This document shows positions 17,332 through 25,739 of a DNA stretch of 64,000 nt, piece by piece. How positions within the stretch are numbered: the stretch's first letter is position 1; every line of letters starts with the position of its first letter. The notes under the pieces were generated by a model. That model was given only the letters and a program-made list of their open reading frames with translations. It had not been told where the DNA came from and did not search any database. The DNA is from Paenibacillus xylanivorans (lineage in GTDB: Bacteria; Bacillota; Bacilli; Paenibacillales; Paenibacillaceae): contig NZ_LITU01000061.1 of NCBI RefSeq assembly GCF_001280595.1, positions 62,001 to 126,000 on the forward strand. Reading direction: 5' to 3'. The position numbers and the translations under genes are program-made.

Positions 17332-17756
17332 TTAGCCTTCTTTTCCATTTGCGATGGTCTTTTCGGCCGTCGCATAAACCAATCGGTTGCGGACAAGAGA
17401 GGGGAGAAAATTTAGATAGAAAAAGCTGACGGCTATCGTGCATAATGCCAACATGTAATGCAGCCAGGTGACCGATAACTATACTGGAAAGGAGAGAGCG
17501 ATGCCTCCCAAAGCCACTGAGTGCCCAAGCATCATAATCGGATTGATCAATGAATTGACTCGACATTTATTCTACGGGGGAACAAGCTCCGGCATCCATC
17601 TGCCAAGCGCGATGTTAATGGGAGCTATGGCAATTCCCACCAACAGGATGAGATTTTCGGGGCTTAAATGCCATATTTCCAATCACGGTGCCTAGCTGCG
17701 ACGCAAAAGCCGCAATGAACAGCTTGCAGAATGTTGGATTACAAAAGCGTCTTCAT
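17332..17756 (-). pseudogene. TetR-linked small membrane protein, decayed
   Basis: After the TetR remnant an RBS-like GGGGGAG precedes an ATG at 17756, but the frame meets TAA after five codons. Joined across shifts, the minus strand reads KLFIAAFASQLGTVIGNMAF, ENLILLVGIAIAPINIAL, RWMPELVPP, stop, NSLINPIMMLGHSVALGGIA, stop, WLHYMLALCTIAVSFFYLNF and LVYATAEKTIANGKEG. That would be a ~140-residue protein with about four membrane helices. At least two stops and one or two frameshifts make it non-functional. I do not recognise the family. Confidence 0.5.
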
Positions 17757-17773
17757 TCTTGCTCCCCCTAACG

Positions 17774-18026
17774 TTACGTCTCTTCGATTGATACTGGATG
17801 GAGTAGACTTTTTAAATAAAGCATAAGGGCTTCATACTGCATTAAAGTATTCGCTTTTTCGGGACCGATTGTGATGTAGTGGGTCATAATTCCCTCCTGA
17901 AAGGAAGCAGCAAGTCTGGAGATGTCCATAACGCCATGACGGTGAGAATTCTTCACGTTCCACACCGATCCGAAGAAGGTCCGCAAATTGTGCGATTCCC
18001 TTTTCGTAATCCATCTAGAAATGAAT
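17774..18026 (-). pseudogene. TetR-family regulator, C-terminal remnant with frameshift
   Basis: Two overlapping minus frames join to give IAQFADLLRIGVEREEFS, then VMDISRLAASFQEGIMTHYI, TIGPEKANTLMQYEALMLYL and KSLLHP. GVEREEF followed by a SFQEG helix and a final LMLYLKSLL helix is typical of the C-terminal ligand domain of TetR regulators. The DNA-binding N-terminus is gone; the fragment abuts the RpiR gene. A frameshift lies near 17930-17960. The membrane protein remnant follows it, as in regulator/transporter pairs. Confidence 0.6.
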
Positions 18027-18031
18027 GCGAA

Positions 18032-18892
18032 TCACTCTTCCAAATGGAAATTTTCCAACGAATGTGCAGTCATTTGCATGTTTTTAGCGTAGTCGATTTG
18101 GAAAATACAGGAGTAAATCACGTTTAATACGTAATCGAAAGCAATTTGTGATGAAAATGTACCGATCTTTGCGTGTTTTGTTTCGTCATTCGGCACCTGG
18201 ATACAGATCGTACTCATTTTGGCCAACTCACTTTGATGATTAGCAGTAATCGTGATGAATGGAATTTTTTCTCGCGAGAAATGTTGAGCTGCTTTTAGGA
18301 AAATGGGTGATTTGTCATGGTAGGTCAAAAAAATGGCGCAATCCTGTGTCGTAAGATTTATGGTGTGGTAAGCCCATTCGGATAGCTCTGTTGTGATCAC
18401 GACGTATTTATTGATTTTAATCAGTTTATTCTGAAAGCTCTTCGCGCGAATTTGAGAATCACCCAATGCATAGATGAAGATTCGTTTTGCCTGATCCAGC
18501 AAATGAGCCGCTTCTGATAGAGAGGTTTCATCCATAAAGGCAAAGTTTTTCTCAATCGTTTCTTTCATTAGTTCAGCAATATCTTTTGCTACCTGGAGTG
18601 AGGATTCACCAAGAGCGAATGGATAATTGGGATCGATATTGGAGATGTTCTGAGCATCCTGCTGAAACTCTCGAGCAAGCTTAATACTGAACTCCTTGAA
18701 CCCCGAAAGTCCAAGCTTATGAGTCAAGCGGTTTATGGCAGAATGTGACGTGTATGTAGCTTTGGCTAGCTCTTGAATATTGAATTGAAGCATGAGTTCC
18801 TTGTGCGTCAGAATATAAGAAGCAATGCTTTTTTCATTTGGTGTAAAGTTGTTCATGTCTGTTAATTGAGTCAATATTTTCAATAGGTTCAC
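18032..18892 (-). CDS. MurR/RpiR-family transcriptional regulator with SIS domain
   Basis: A 286-residue regulator. The N-terminal helix-turn-helix (residues ~10-80, IQELAKATYTSHSAINRLTHKL) is followed by a SIS sugar-phosphate isomerase-like domain (~115-265, with IFIYALGDSQIRAKSF and LTYHDKSP). Members sense phosphosugars and control sugar or amino-sugar catabolism. The upstream GTG at 18892 overlaps a GGGGTG site, so a TTG at 18883 is also a possible start. It faces away from two dehydrogenase genes that begin 171 bases away and probably controls them. Confidence 0.9.
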   Translation of the reverse strand: MNLLKILTQLTDMNNFTPNEKSIASYILTHKELMLQFNIQELAKATYTSHSAINRLTHKLGLSGFKEFSIKLAREFQQDAQNISNIDPNYPFALGESSLQVAKDIAELMKETIEKNFAFMDETSLSEAAHLLDQAKRIFIYALGDSQIRAKSFQNKLIKINKYVVITTELSEWAYHTINLTTQDCAIFLTYHDKSPIFLKAAQHFSREKIPFITITANHQSELAKMSTICIQVPNDETKHAKIGTFSSQIAFDYVLNVIYSCIFQIDYAKNMQMTAHSLENFHLEE

Positions 18893-19063
18893 CCCGGATT
18901 CATTGAAATAACGTTGATGTAGAGCGTTCAGTAAACATTTTGTTTAAAAATAGGGCATTAGAAATACAAATTATTGGTCAAATATACCGTAATTTCTTCA
19001 AAGCTCCTATGGAGGGTTTTCTTCTTCTATAATAATTGAAAAAGAGCCTTAGGGGGAATTCAC

Positions 19064-20083
19064 ATGTTGACCATCGGTTACATTGGCAATGGCAAAAGTA
19101 CGAATCGTTATCATCTTCCTTTTTCATTAAATCGAGATCATTTAAAAGTAAAAACAATATACGCCCGTCATCCGGAGAAAACGGAATGGGAGAAAATGGA
19201 TGGTGTTCTTTATACAGATGATCTTGCAGTTTTAATGAATGACGATGAAATTCAGTTAATAGTGGTCTGTACACATATCGAATCCCATTATGAATATGCA
19301 AAGATGGCGCTCGACCACGGAAAACATGTACTTGTTGAAAAACCTTTCATGCTTAGCAGAGAAGAAGCCGAATTCATTTTCCAGTACGCAAAAGAAAAAA
19401 ATCTACTGATTCAATGTTATCAGAACCGACGATATGATTCGGATTTTCTGACGACCAAGAAAGTGATCGAATCAGGAAAGCTTGGTGATCTGTTGGAAGT
19501 GGAGATGCATTACGATTATTATCGACCGGAGATCCCGCATGCTACCTCCCATTTTTCCAAATACAAAAGTTATTTATACGGGCACGGTGTTCACACCATT
19601 GACCAGGTATTATCCTATTTCGGGCAACCGGACAAGATTCATTACGATGTTCGTCAATTGCTGGGCCCTGGCAGAATGAATGACTATTTCGATCTGGATT
19701 TTTATTACGCTTCCCATAAAGTATCTGTCAAATCGAGCTTTTTTCGCTTAAAACCCCGCCCGAGTTTTGTAGTATACGGCAAAAAGGGGGTATTCGTAAA
19801 ACAAACGGAGGATCGTCAAGAGGAACATCTGAAGTTATTTTATCTTCCCAAAGGACATCCCGATTTTGGTAAGGATTTGCCTCAGCATTATGGCGTATTA
19901 ACGTATCTGGATGACGCAGGAATCTATCATGAGGAAAAAGTAGTATCTGAACAGGGGGATTATGCAAGAGTGTACGACGACCTCTATGAAGCAATCAACC
20001 ATGGCAAAGAAAAAGTGATTCAAGACAGAGAAACCATAGCAGTTATGGAAATATTGGAAAAAGGTATGAAGGAGTGTAACTAA
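19064..20083 (+). CDS. Gfo/Idh/MocA-family NAD(P)-dependent oxidoreductase
   Basis: A 339-residue sugar or inositol-type dehydrogenase. The N-terminal Rossmann domain starts TIGYIGNGKSTNRYHLPF (glycine-rich loop), with LIVVCTHIESHYEYAKMALD and the family motif EKPF (HVLVEKPFMLSREEAE), whose Lys contacts cofactor and substrate. The C-terminal domain is the alpha/beta substrate domain (GHGVHTIDQVLSYFG). AGGGGGAA lies before the ATG. The second Gfo/Idh/MocA gene begins one base after its stop, so they form an operon, likely oxidising or epimerising an unusual sugar. The substrate is unknown. Confidence 0.92.
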   Translation: MLTIGYIGNGKSTNRYHLPFSLNRDHLKVKTIYARHPEKTEWEKMDGVLYTDDLAVLMNDDEIQLIVVCTHIESHYEYAKMALDHGKHVLVEKPFMLSREEAEFIFQYAKEKNLLIQCYQNRRYDSDFLTTKKVIESGKLGDLLEVEMHYDYYRPEIPHATSHFSKYKSYLYGHGVHTIDQVLSYFGQPDKIHYDVRQLLGPGRMNDYFDLDFYYASHKVSVKSSFFRLKPRPSFVVYGKKGVFVKQTEDRQEEHLKLFYLPKGHPDFGKDLPQHYGVLTYLDDAGIYHEEKVVSEQGDYARVYDDLYEAINHGKEKVIQDRETIAVMEILEKGMKECN

Positions 20084-20084
20084 C

Positions 20085-21071
20085 ATGAAATTGGGAATTG
20101 TCGGAGCCGGAATGATTGTAAGGGATCTATTGAGCTTTATTCATGAAATTCCTGCAATTACGTTGAGGGCCATCTGCTCCAGACCTAGTCATTTGGAACA
20201 ATTGCTGTCTCTGCAAGAGCAGTATGGTATTGCCCGAATATACTCGGAGTATAGCGATATGATTGCAAATGACGAAGTAGATACGATCTATGTCGGACTT
20301 CCAAATCATCTTCATTATGCCTATGCCAAAGAAGCGTTATTGAGCGGCAAACATGTCATCTGTGAGAAGCCGTTCACTTCCACCCTGCAAGAATTTCTTG
20401 AACTTAAAGAGATTGCACAGCAAAAACAGCTGGTGTTGGTCGAAGCTATCACAAACCAGTATTTGAAGAACTATTTGTCCATGAAGGAGAAACTGCCCAA
20501 ACTGGGTGACATCAAAATCGTGGAGTGTAACTATTCCCAATATTCATCCCGCTATGCGGCTTTTCAGGCCGGAGAAGTGCTGCCCGCATTTAATCCGGAA
20601 ATGTCTGGTGGAGCCTTGATGGACATTAATTTGTATAATATTCATCTCGTCGTGGGGCTTTTCGGGAGCCCGAAGAAGGTCGAGTACTGGGCCAACATGG
20701 AACGCGGGATTGATACTTCAGGCATGTTGCTTTTGGACTATGGCGAGTTCAAGTGTGTTTGCATAGGTTCTAAAGACAGCACAGCCCCTAATGCAATGAA
20801 CATCCAGGGTAATAAAGGATATATCCAGATGACGAGCTCTACCAACAAATGTGAATCCTTTAATCTTGCTCTTCATAAGGAAACACCGATTCGGGTAGAT
20901 GATAAGGATCATCCTCATCGTATGTATGACGAGTTTGTTGAATTCGAGCGTATGATCCGCGAACAAGATCTTGGGAAAGTTACAGCTATGCTTGAGCATA
21001 GTGAGAAGGTTATGGAGGTTATTGAACTAGCCAAGCAATCCGCAAATCTTGTATTTGGACCTGATCTATAA
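20085..21071 (+). CDS. Second Gfo/Idh/MocA-family oxidoreductase
   Basis: A 328-residue paralogue of the preceding enzyme. The nucleotide loop is KLGIVGAGMIVRDLLSF, followed by YVGLPNHLHYAYAKEAL and CEKPFTST, then the substrate domain with GGALMDINLYNIHLV, where Asp and His are the usual catalytic neighbours. The ATG follows the upstream stop by a single base, so translation is coupled. Two different dehydrogenases in one operon suggest a two-step oxidation/reduction (a keto-intermediate pathway) on a carbohydrate; this is inference. Confidence 0.92.
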   Translation: MKLGIVGAGMIVRDLLSFIHEIPAITLRAICSRPSHLEQLLSLQEQYGIARIYSEYSDMIANDEVDTIYVGLPNHLHYAYAKEALLSGKHVICEKPFTSTLQEFLELKEIAQQKQLVLVEAITNQYLKNYLSMKEKLPKLGDIKIVECNYSQYSSRYAAFQAGEVLPAFNPEMSGGALMDINLYNIHLVVGLFGSPKKVEYWANMERGIDTSGMLLLDYGEFKCVCIGSKDSTAPNAMNIQGNKGYIQMTSSTNKCESFNLALHKETPIRVDDKDHPHRMYDEFVEFERMIREQDLGKVTAMLEHSEKVMEVIELAKQSANLVFGPDL

Positions 21072-21199
21072 TTTATTCTGAAATTTCTGATCGATTGTAT
21101 CTTTTTGTGCAATTCCCAAGATGACGTGTTAAAATGCGGTGAATGATATAAAAATTCATTTGCTAGTGAACCAATAACAGTCTTCTTGGGGAGTATTTA

Positions 21200-22201
21200 A
21201 TGATAACGATTAAAGATGTAGCAAAGTTAGCGGGTGTCGCGAGTTCAACCGTATCTTGTGTACTTAACAGCAAGAAATATGTAAGTGAGCACACAAGACA
21301 GAAAGTACTTGCAGCAGCAAATGAGCTTAATTACATCAAGCACGGAGCCGCATCCGAATTAAAACGTAAACAAACACAAACTATCGGTGTTATAGTTCAT
21401 GACATGTCCGTCCCCTATTTTTCCGACTTGGTGAGCGGAATTGAATCCAGCGCTATAAGTCAAGGATACGACCTGATCGTATGCAGTTCTTTAGGTGGAG
21501 AGCGCTCTACAGCCGCACGCTTCATCAGGGAGAGAAGGCTGGATGGCGTGATTGTAATCGCTGAAAACATTGAAGATGAATTATTGCTGCAGGCTGCCGA
21601 AACGGGATTTCCTATTGTTGTGATGGACCGGGAACTCCATAGTAAGCATATTGTAAATGTTCTGATGGATGATGAGCAGGGTGGATATATGGCAACCCGT
21701 TTCCTTCTGGATAAAGGGCACCGCGCAATAGCGTATATCAGCGGACCTTTAAGTTCAGATTGTAATCTGATGCGATATCAGGGTTATCTGAGAGCTATGC
21801 ATGAAGCTGGAGTGGAAGAGAATGAGAATTGGAGAATGGGCGGACAATTTTTGAAAACAGGTGGTTACAACGCAGCCAAGTTGCTAATGGAAGGAGAACT
21901 TCCAACGGCAGTCTTTTTTGCAAATGATGAAATGGCCATTGGAGGCTTGGAGGCATTTAAAGAACATCAGGTCTCCATACCCGAAGATCTATCCATTATC
22001 GGTTTTGACAACATACATTTATCCGAATACCTTAATCCACCGCTTACCACTTTTCGACAACCCAAAACAGATGCCGGCTCCCTTGCCGGACATGTTCTAA
22101 TTCAAATGTTAAAAGGAGAGGCTGTAGAATCGACTTATAGGATCAATATACAGTGTGTCGAACGCGATTCCGTTTCCTGTTATTCTATTATTAAAAGCTA
22201 A
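21200..22201 (+). CDS. LacI-family transcriptional regulator
   Basis: A 333-residue LacI/GalR regulator. The first 60 residues hold the LacI helix-turn-helix and hinge (ITIKDVAKLAGVASSTVSCV, then LNSKKYVSEHTRQKVLAAA). Residues ~60-330 are the periplasmic-binding-like sensor (TIGVIVHDMSVPYFSDLVSG, ending LSIIGFDNIHLSEYLNPPLT). It normally binds an operator as a dimer and is released by a sugar. It lies downstream of the two dehydrogenases and directly upstream of an AraC gene, 16 bases away. A TCTTGGGGAG site precedes the ATG. Confidence 0.94.
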   Translation: MITIKDVAKLAGVASSTVSCVLNSKKYVSEHTRQKVLAAANELNYIKHGAASELKRKQTQTIGVIVHDMSVPYFSDLVSGIESSAISQGYDLIVCSSLGGERSTAARFIRERRLDGVIVIAENIEDELLLQAAETGFPIVVMDRELHSKHIVNVLMDDEQGGYMATRFLLDKGHRAIAYISGPLSSDCNLMRYQGYLRAMHEAGVEENENWRMGGQFLKTGGYNAAKLLMEGELPTAVFFANDEMAIGGLEAFKEHQVSIPEDLSIIGFDNIHLSEYLNPPLTTFRQPKTDAGSLAGHVLIQMLKGEAVESTYRINIQCVERDSVSCYSIIKS

Positions 22202-22217
22202 AAAGGCGGGACTGCTT

Positions 22218-23126
22218 ATGTCCGTGAGAAGCAAAAAAATAATTAAGGCTCCACATGAGCTGGAACGTGCACCAGACAAACAAGGAAGCCTAAAGCAGGA
22301 CGGGTTATCCGTCATTAAATTCTGCTTGCACACACAAGGGACAACAGGTTCCTATTTTCTGAAAGATCACATGTTGTTGTTCGTCATATCTGGCGTGTAT
22401 ACGGTTCGATTCAAGGATCAGGAGTACACCGTGCGCAGTAATGAAATGGTTTTTCTTCACAAATCAATTCGAATTGATTACATAAAGTCGGGAGAATCCG
22501 GCTCTGAATTCATGCTGGACTACATGATGTTTTTCCTGAACGAAAATATGCTTGAGGAATTTGTTCAGTTCTCTGGCTTCAAACCTACGAATACCTTAAA
22601 TGAATTCATTCCGGTGTCCATTATTCCTGTCAACGAACTCACTCGCTCTTATATAGCGTCATTGAAACCCTATTTCGAAACACCGGAAGAGGTAAAGGAC
22701 GGGCTGGTACGGATCAAGTTCATGGAACTCCTGTTTCATCTGGCGCATGCCAACGAGCATTTCTTACATCAACTCCTGCAGCCGAATCATGATAAAAACA
22801 GTAACTTCGGCAAAATGATAGAAGAAAATATTACCAATCCCATATCCATAAGTGATCTGGCTTATTTGTCCGGCAAAAGCCTGTCTACCTTCAAAAGGGA
22901 CTTTCAGGCTGCATACCACACTTCACCTCTGAAATGGATTCGTAATCAGAGACTGGATAAAGCCAAGAAACTGCTGGCAGAGACGTCTCTGTCTGTCACG
23001 GATGTCTGTTTCTCAACAGGTTTCGAAAACGTTGCCCATTTTTCCAAGGTGTTCAAACTTCAGTTCGGGCTTCCACCGTCGGAATATAGGCTGCAATGCA
23101 AGCACAGTGAGGAAAAGATAAAATAA
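22218..23126 (+). CDS. AraC-family transcriptional regulator with cupin sensor
   Basis: A 302-residue regulator. Residues ~40-120 form an AraC_binding-type cupin (LLFVISGVYTVRFKDQEYTV, RSNEMVFLHK), and the last 100 residues are the AraC double helix-turn-helix (ISISDLAYLSGKSLSTFKRD and VTDVCFSTGFENVAHFSKVF). The frame extends back into lacI, but AAAGGCGGG before the ATG at 22218 marks the start. It probably shares a transcript with the LacI gene. It ends at a strong hairpin. Confidence 0.92.
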   Translation: MSVRSKKIIKAPHELERAPDKQGSLKQDGLSVIKFCLHTQGTTGSYFLKDHMLLFVISGVYTVRFKDQEYTVRSNEMVFLHKSIRIDYIKSGESGSEFMLDYMMFFLNENMLEEFVQFSGFKPTNTLNEFIPVSIIPVNELTRSYIASLKPYFETPEEVKDGLVRIKFMELLFHLAHANEHFLHQLLQPNHDKNSNFGKMIEENITNPISISDLAYLSGKSLSTFKRDFQAAYHTSPLKWIRNQRLDKAKKLLAETSLSVTDVCFSTGFENVAHFSKVFKLQFGLPPSEYRLQCKHSEEKIK

Positions 23127-23180
23127 GCTCATCTGAACCTCTTCAGCCTCTAAAAAGATAGTTATGTACCGTTTTTGTGC

Positions 23181-23217
23181 AAAGCGCTTCGCGATAAAAT
23201 GTCGTGAAACGCTTTTT
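23181..23217 (+). terminator. Terminator after the LacI-AraC genes
   Basis: AAAGCG and TTCGCGA pair with TCGTGAA and CGCTTT in a two-part stem, followed by T6. Confidence 0.85.
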
Positions 23218-23358
23218 TGTTTATCTTTGGAGACAAATGGGCTAAATAAACAAATCAGATGAACTTAATAGCAAAGAAACGTATCTGTTTTCTTGTTATT
23301 CTTGACTCATGGGTACGGTGTTGTGGCAAACAAAAATAACTGAGGAGAGGATAAACAA

Positions 23359-24351
23359 ATGGAATATGTTAAATTGGGAAATACAGGTATGGATGTATCT
23401 CGGCTTTGTCTTGGCTGTATGGGCTTTGGTGAACCAGGGCGTGGATTTCATCAATGGGTATTGGATGAGGAGAATAGTCGTCCCGTCATTCAAAGAGCTT
23501 TGGAGATCGGTATTAATTTCTTTGATACGGCAAATGTATATGCAGGCGGAACAAGTGAGGAGATCCTGGGGCGGGCTCTCAAGGACTATGCAAATCGCGA
23601 TGAAATTGTCCTTGCGACAAAAGTGTTTTCCCGCATGCATGATGGTCCGAATGGCGCCGGACTTTCTCGAAAAGCAATTATGAGTGAGATCGATAAGAGC
23701 CTCAAGAGACTGGGAACCGATTATGTGGATCTGTATCAAATTCATCGCTGGGACAACCATACCCCGATCGAAGAGACTATGGAAGCATTACATGATGTGG
23801 TGAAGGCAGGGAAGGCAAGATATATTGGCGCTTCTGCCATGTCAGCATGGCAATTCCAAAAGGCTTTATATGTTGCCGAGAAAAATGGATGGACCCGATT
23901 TGTATCGATGCAAAACCACTATAACCTGATCTACCGTGAAGAGGAAAGGGAAATGATGCCTTTATGTCAGGAAGAGAAAATCGGTGTAATTCCATATAGT
24001 CCACTTGCTTCTGGTCGACTGACCAGAGATTGGGAGGAAACGACAAAACGTTCTGAGACTGATCAGGTGCAAAAGGCAAAATACGATGCAACAGCCAGTA
24101 CCGATCGGTTGGTGGTAGAGCAGGTTGCAGATATCGCAAAAAAACGCGGCGTTCCCCGGGTCCAAATCGCCCTTGCCTGGTTGCTGCACAAGGATCCGGT
24201 TACAGCTCCGATTATTGGCGCTACGAAGATATCCCATCTCGAAAATGCAGCTGAAGCTCTGTCGATTACGTTAACATCTGAAGAGATTGCATGTTTGGAA
24301 GAGCCTTATGTTCCTCATCCGGTATATGGGCTTAATGTGGGATTTAAGTAA
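23359..24351 (+). CDS. Aldo/keto reductase
   Basis: A 330-residue NADPH-dependent aldo/keto reductase with a TIM-barrel fold. The catalytic tetrad is complete: D56 and Y61 (FFDTANVYAGG), K88 (VLATKVF) and H129 (YQIHRWD). The C-terminal NADPH-binding signature is IPYSPLASGRL and later TAPIIGATKISHLENA. It belongs with the YajO-type group that reduces small aldehydes and ketones in the cytoplasm. A GAGGAGAGG site precedes the ATG. It is monocistronic between terminators, so its substrate is not indicated by context. Confidence 0.94.
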   Translation: MEYVKLGNTGMDVSRLCLGCMGFGEPGRGFHQWVLDEENSRPVIQRALEIGINFFDTANVYAGGTSEEILGRALKDYANRDEIVLATKVFSRMHDGPNGAGLSRKAIMSEIDKSLKRLGTDYVDLYQIHRWDNHTPIEETMEALHDVVKAGKARYIGASAMSAWQFQKALYVAEKNGWTRFVSMQNHYNLIYREEEREMMPLCQEEKIGVIPYSPLASGRLTRDWEETTKRSETDQVQKAKYDATASTDRLVVEQVADIAKKRGVPRVQIALAWLLHKDPVTAPIIGATKISHLENAAEALSITLTSEEIACLEEPYVPHPVYGLNVGFK

Positions 24352-24382
24352 TGTGAGAAAAGACCGAATAGGTCAATGAATT

Positions 24383-24422
24383 AGAGACAGGATGGCTATC
24401 AGTAACCAACTTGTCTCTTTTT
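24383..24422 (+). terminator. Terminator after aldo/keto reductase
   Basis: AGAGACA pairs with TGTCTCT, and the stem extends with mismatches through TGG/CCA. A T run follows. Confidence 0.75.
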
Positions 24423-24569
24423 ATATTATTTTTTAAGATATAGTTGGATTACATTATTGATGTTTGATAACCATGGCGATTGAAAAGTAGCTACCAATGA
24501 GCTTCGGGAAATATTGAATTTAGCAAACAGGAAGTAGCACAGAGGATTTCTAAATTGATATAAGTAGGT

Positions 24570-25574
24570 GTGGTTTTGACTCTAAATATCGTTAACAGCG
24601 AGGTGCACAGCCTTTTTGATCAATTTACCGATCTGATTCAAGGGAAATTCAGGCTTCAAAAATGGGAGCAGCATATTACGATCCCACACGAGATGGGACA
24701 AGGAAGTATTCACAGAACACGAATCCGTCCTGGTATGGAAATCGTTATAACCGACGTGACCTATGTCCAGGATATGAGACTTCGTATTCAGGAGGCTTGT
24801 CCGTTATTTGAGATAAGTTATTGTCTTAATGGCGATATTTATTGTGAATGGGACGGGAAGGAAAGCCATACCAATCATTGGACGGGCAACGTATTATTTT
24901 TCGAGGATGAATTGGTGTATGAAGAGAAAAAAGCGGATGTCCGGCATCATATGCTTGAAATTCGCTTATCCCCGCAGGAACTGCTGTATTATGCGGCAGA
25001 TCTAACCGAGGAACAGAGAATGCAGTCTTGGCTGCAGCGATATAAAGGGAACATTGATAACTATCCCAATACACCGGAGATTCATCGTTGTGTGTCGGAT
25101 ATGTTGAATTGCTCGTATGATGGAGCCTTGAAACGGTTGTACATGGAGAGCAAATCCATGGAACTGATCGCTTTGTTTGGTGAAGTGGAAGGACATCAGG
25201 CGCTGAATGAAAAATGCTTCTTGAGCCGTGATGATCTGGCGAATCTTGATTATGCCAGGGAATTGGTCATTCGCCACTATGAACAGCCCTTATCGATTCA
25301 GGAACTGGCGAGAAAGGTTGGGCTCAATGAATTCAAGCTCAAAAAAGGATTTCGTGAACGCTTTGGCATGACTGTATTTGAGCTGGTGCGTAAGCAGAGA
25401 ATGGAAATGGCGCTTTATTATATGGAAGTACAGCGAATGAACGTCGGAGAAGCGGCCGTATCCGTAGGCTATAGCAATGTCAGCAATTTTGCAGCAGCTT
25501 TTCGTAAGATTTATGGATATAATCCAAGTGAGCACCTCAAGATGTTATCTCAGTGGGATGCAAAAACCGATTAG
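24570..25574 (+). CDS. AraC-family regulator, PchR-like (probable siderophore-responsive)
   Basis: A 334-residue regulator. The N-terminal ~230 residues are the sensor seen in PchR-like regulators (SIHRTRIRPGMEIVITDVTY, ISYCLNGDIYCEWDGKE), and the C-terminus is the AraC double helix-turn-helix (LSIQELARKVGLNEFKLKKG and VGEAAVSVGYSNVSNFAAAF). PchR-type proteins activate siderophore uptake or export when a ferric siderophore is bound. The start is GTG 24570 or TTG 24576; neither has a strong ribosome site. The next gene is a transporter with a Fur box, which supports an iron role. Confidence 0.88.
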   Translation: MVLTLNIVNSEVHSLFDQFTDLIQGKFRLQKWEQHITIPHEMGQGSIHRTRIRPGMEIVITDVTYVQDMRLRIQEACPLFEISYCLNGDIYCEWDGKESHTNHWTGNVLFFEDELVYEEKKADVRHHMLEIRLSPQELLYYAADLTEEQRMQSWLQRYKGNIDNYPNTPEIHRCVSDMLNCSYDGALKRLYMESKSMELIALFGEVEGHQALNEKCFLSRDDLANLDYARELVIRHYEQPLSIQELARKVGLNEFKLKKGFRERFGMTVFELVRKQRMEMALYYMEVQRMNVGEAAVSVGYSNVSNFAAAFRKIYGYNPSEHLKMLSQWDAKTD

Positions 25575-25582
25575 GACAATTT

Positions 25583-25626
25583 AAAAGGAATTTCGGACAT
25601 GGCTATCATGTCGAAATTCCTTTTTT
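25583..25626 (+). terminator. Terminator after the PchR-like gene
   Basis: GGAATTTCGGACATG pairs with CATGTCGAAATTCC with one bulged base, followed by T6. Confidence 0.9.
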
Positions 25627-25694
25627 AGTTCCCACGCACTCCTTTTATAGGGATAGAAAATCCCTTTGCAGGTAGACCTCCTCTCCCTATTAAC

Positions 25695-25709
25695 TGATAA
25701 TTGTTATCA
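25695..25709. promoter_or_regulatory. Fur box upstream of MFS exporter
   Basis: TGATAATTGTTATCA fits the 7-1-7 Fur consensus TGATAATnATTATCA with one mismatch. It lies 31 bases before the chosen start of the exporter, where a promoter would be. Confidence 0.8.
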
Positions 25710-25739
25710 ATTGAAGGTTGGAAGAGAGGGATCATGATC

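Noticed and set aside
17332..17756. Initial reading of the minus-strand remnant as an MFS transporter
   Set aside because: It has a ribosome site and ATG right after the TetR remnant and only about 140 residues with four helices, too short for an MFS protein.
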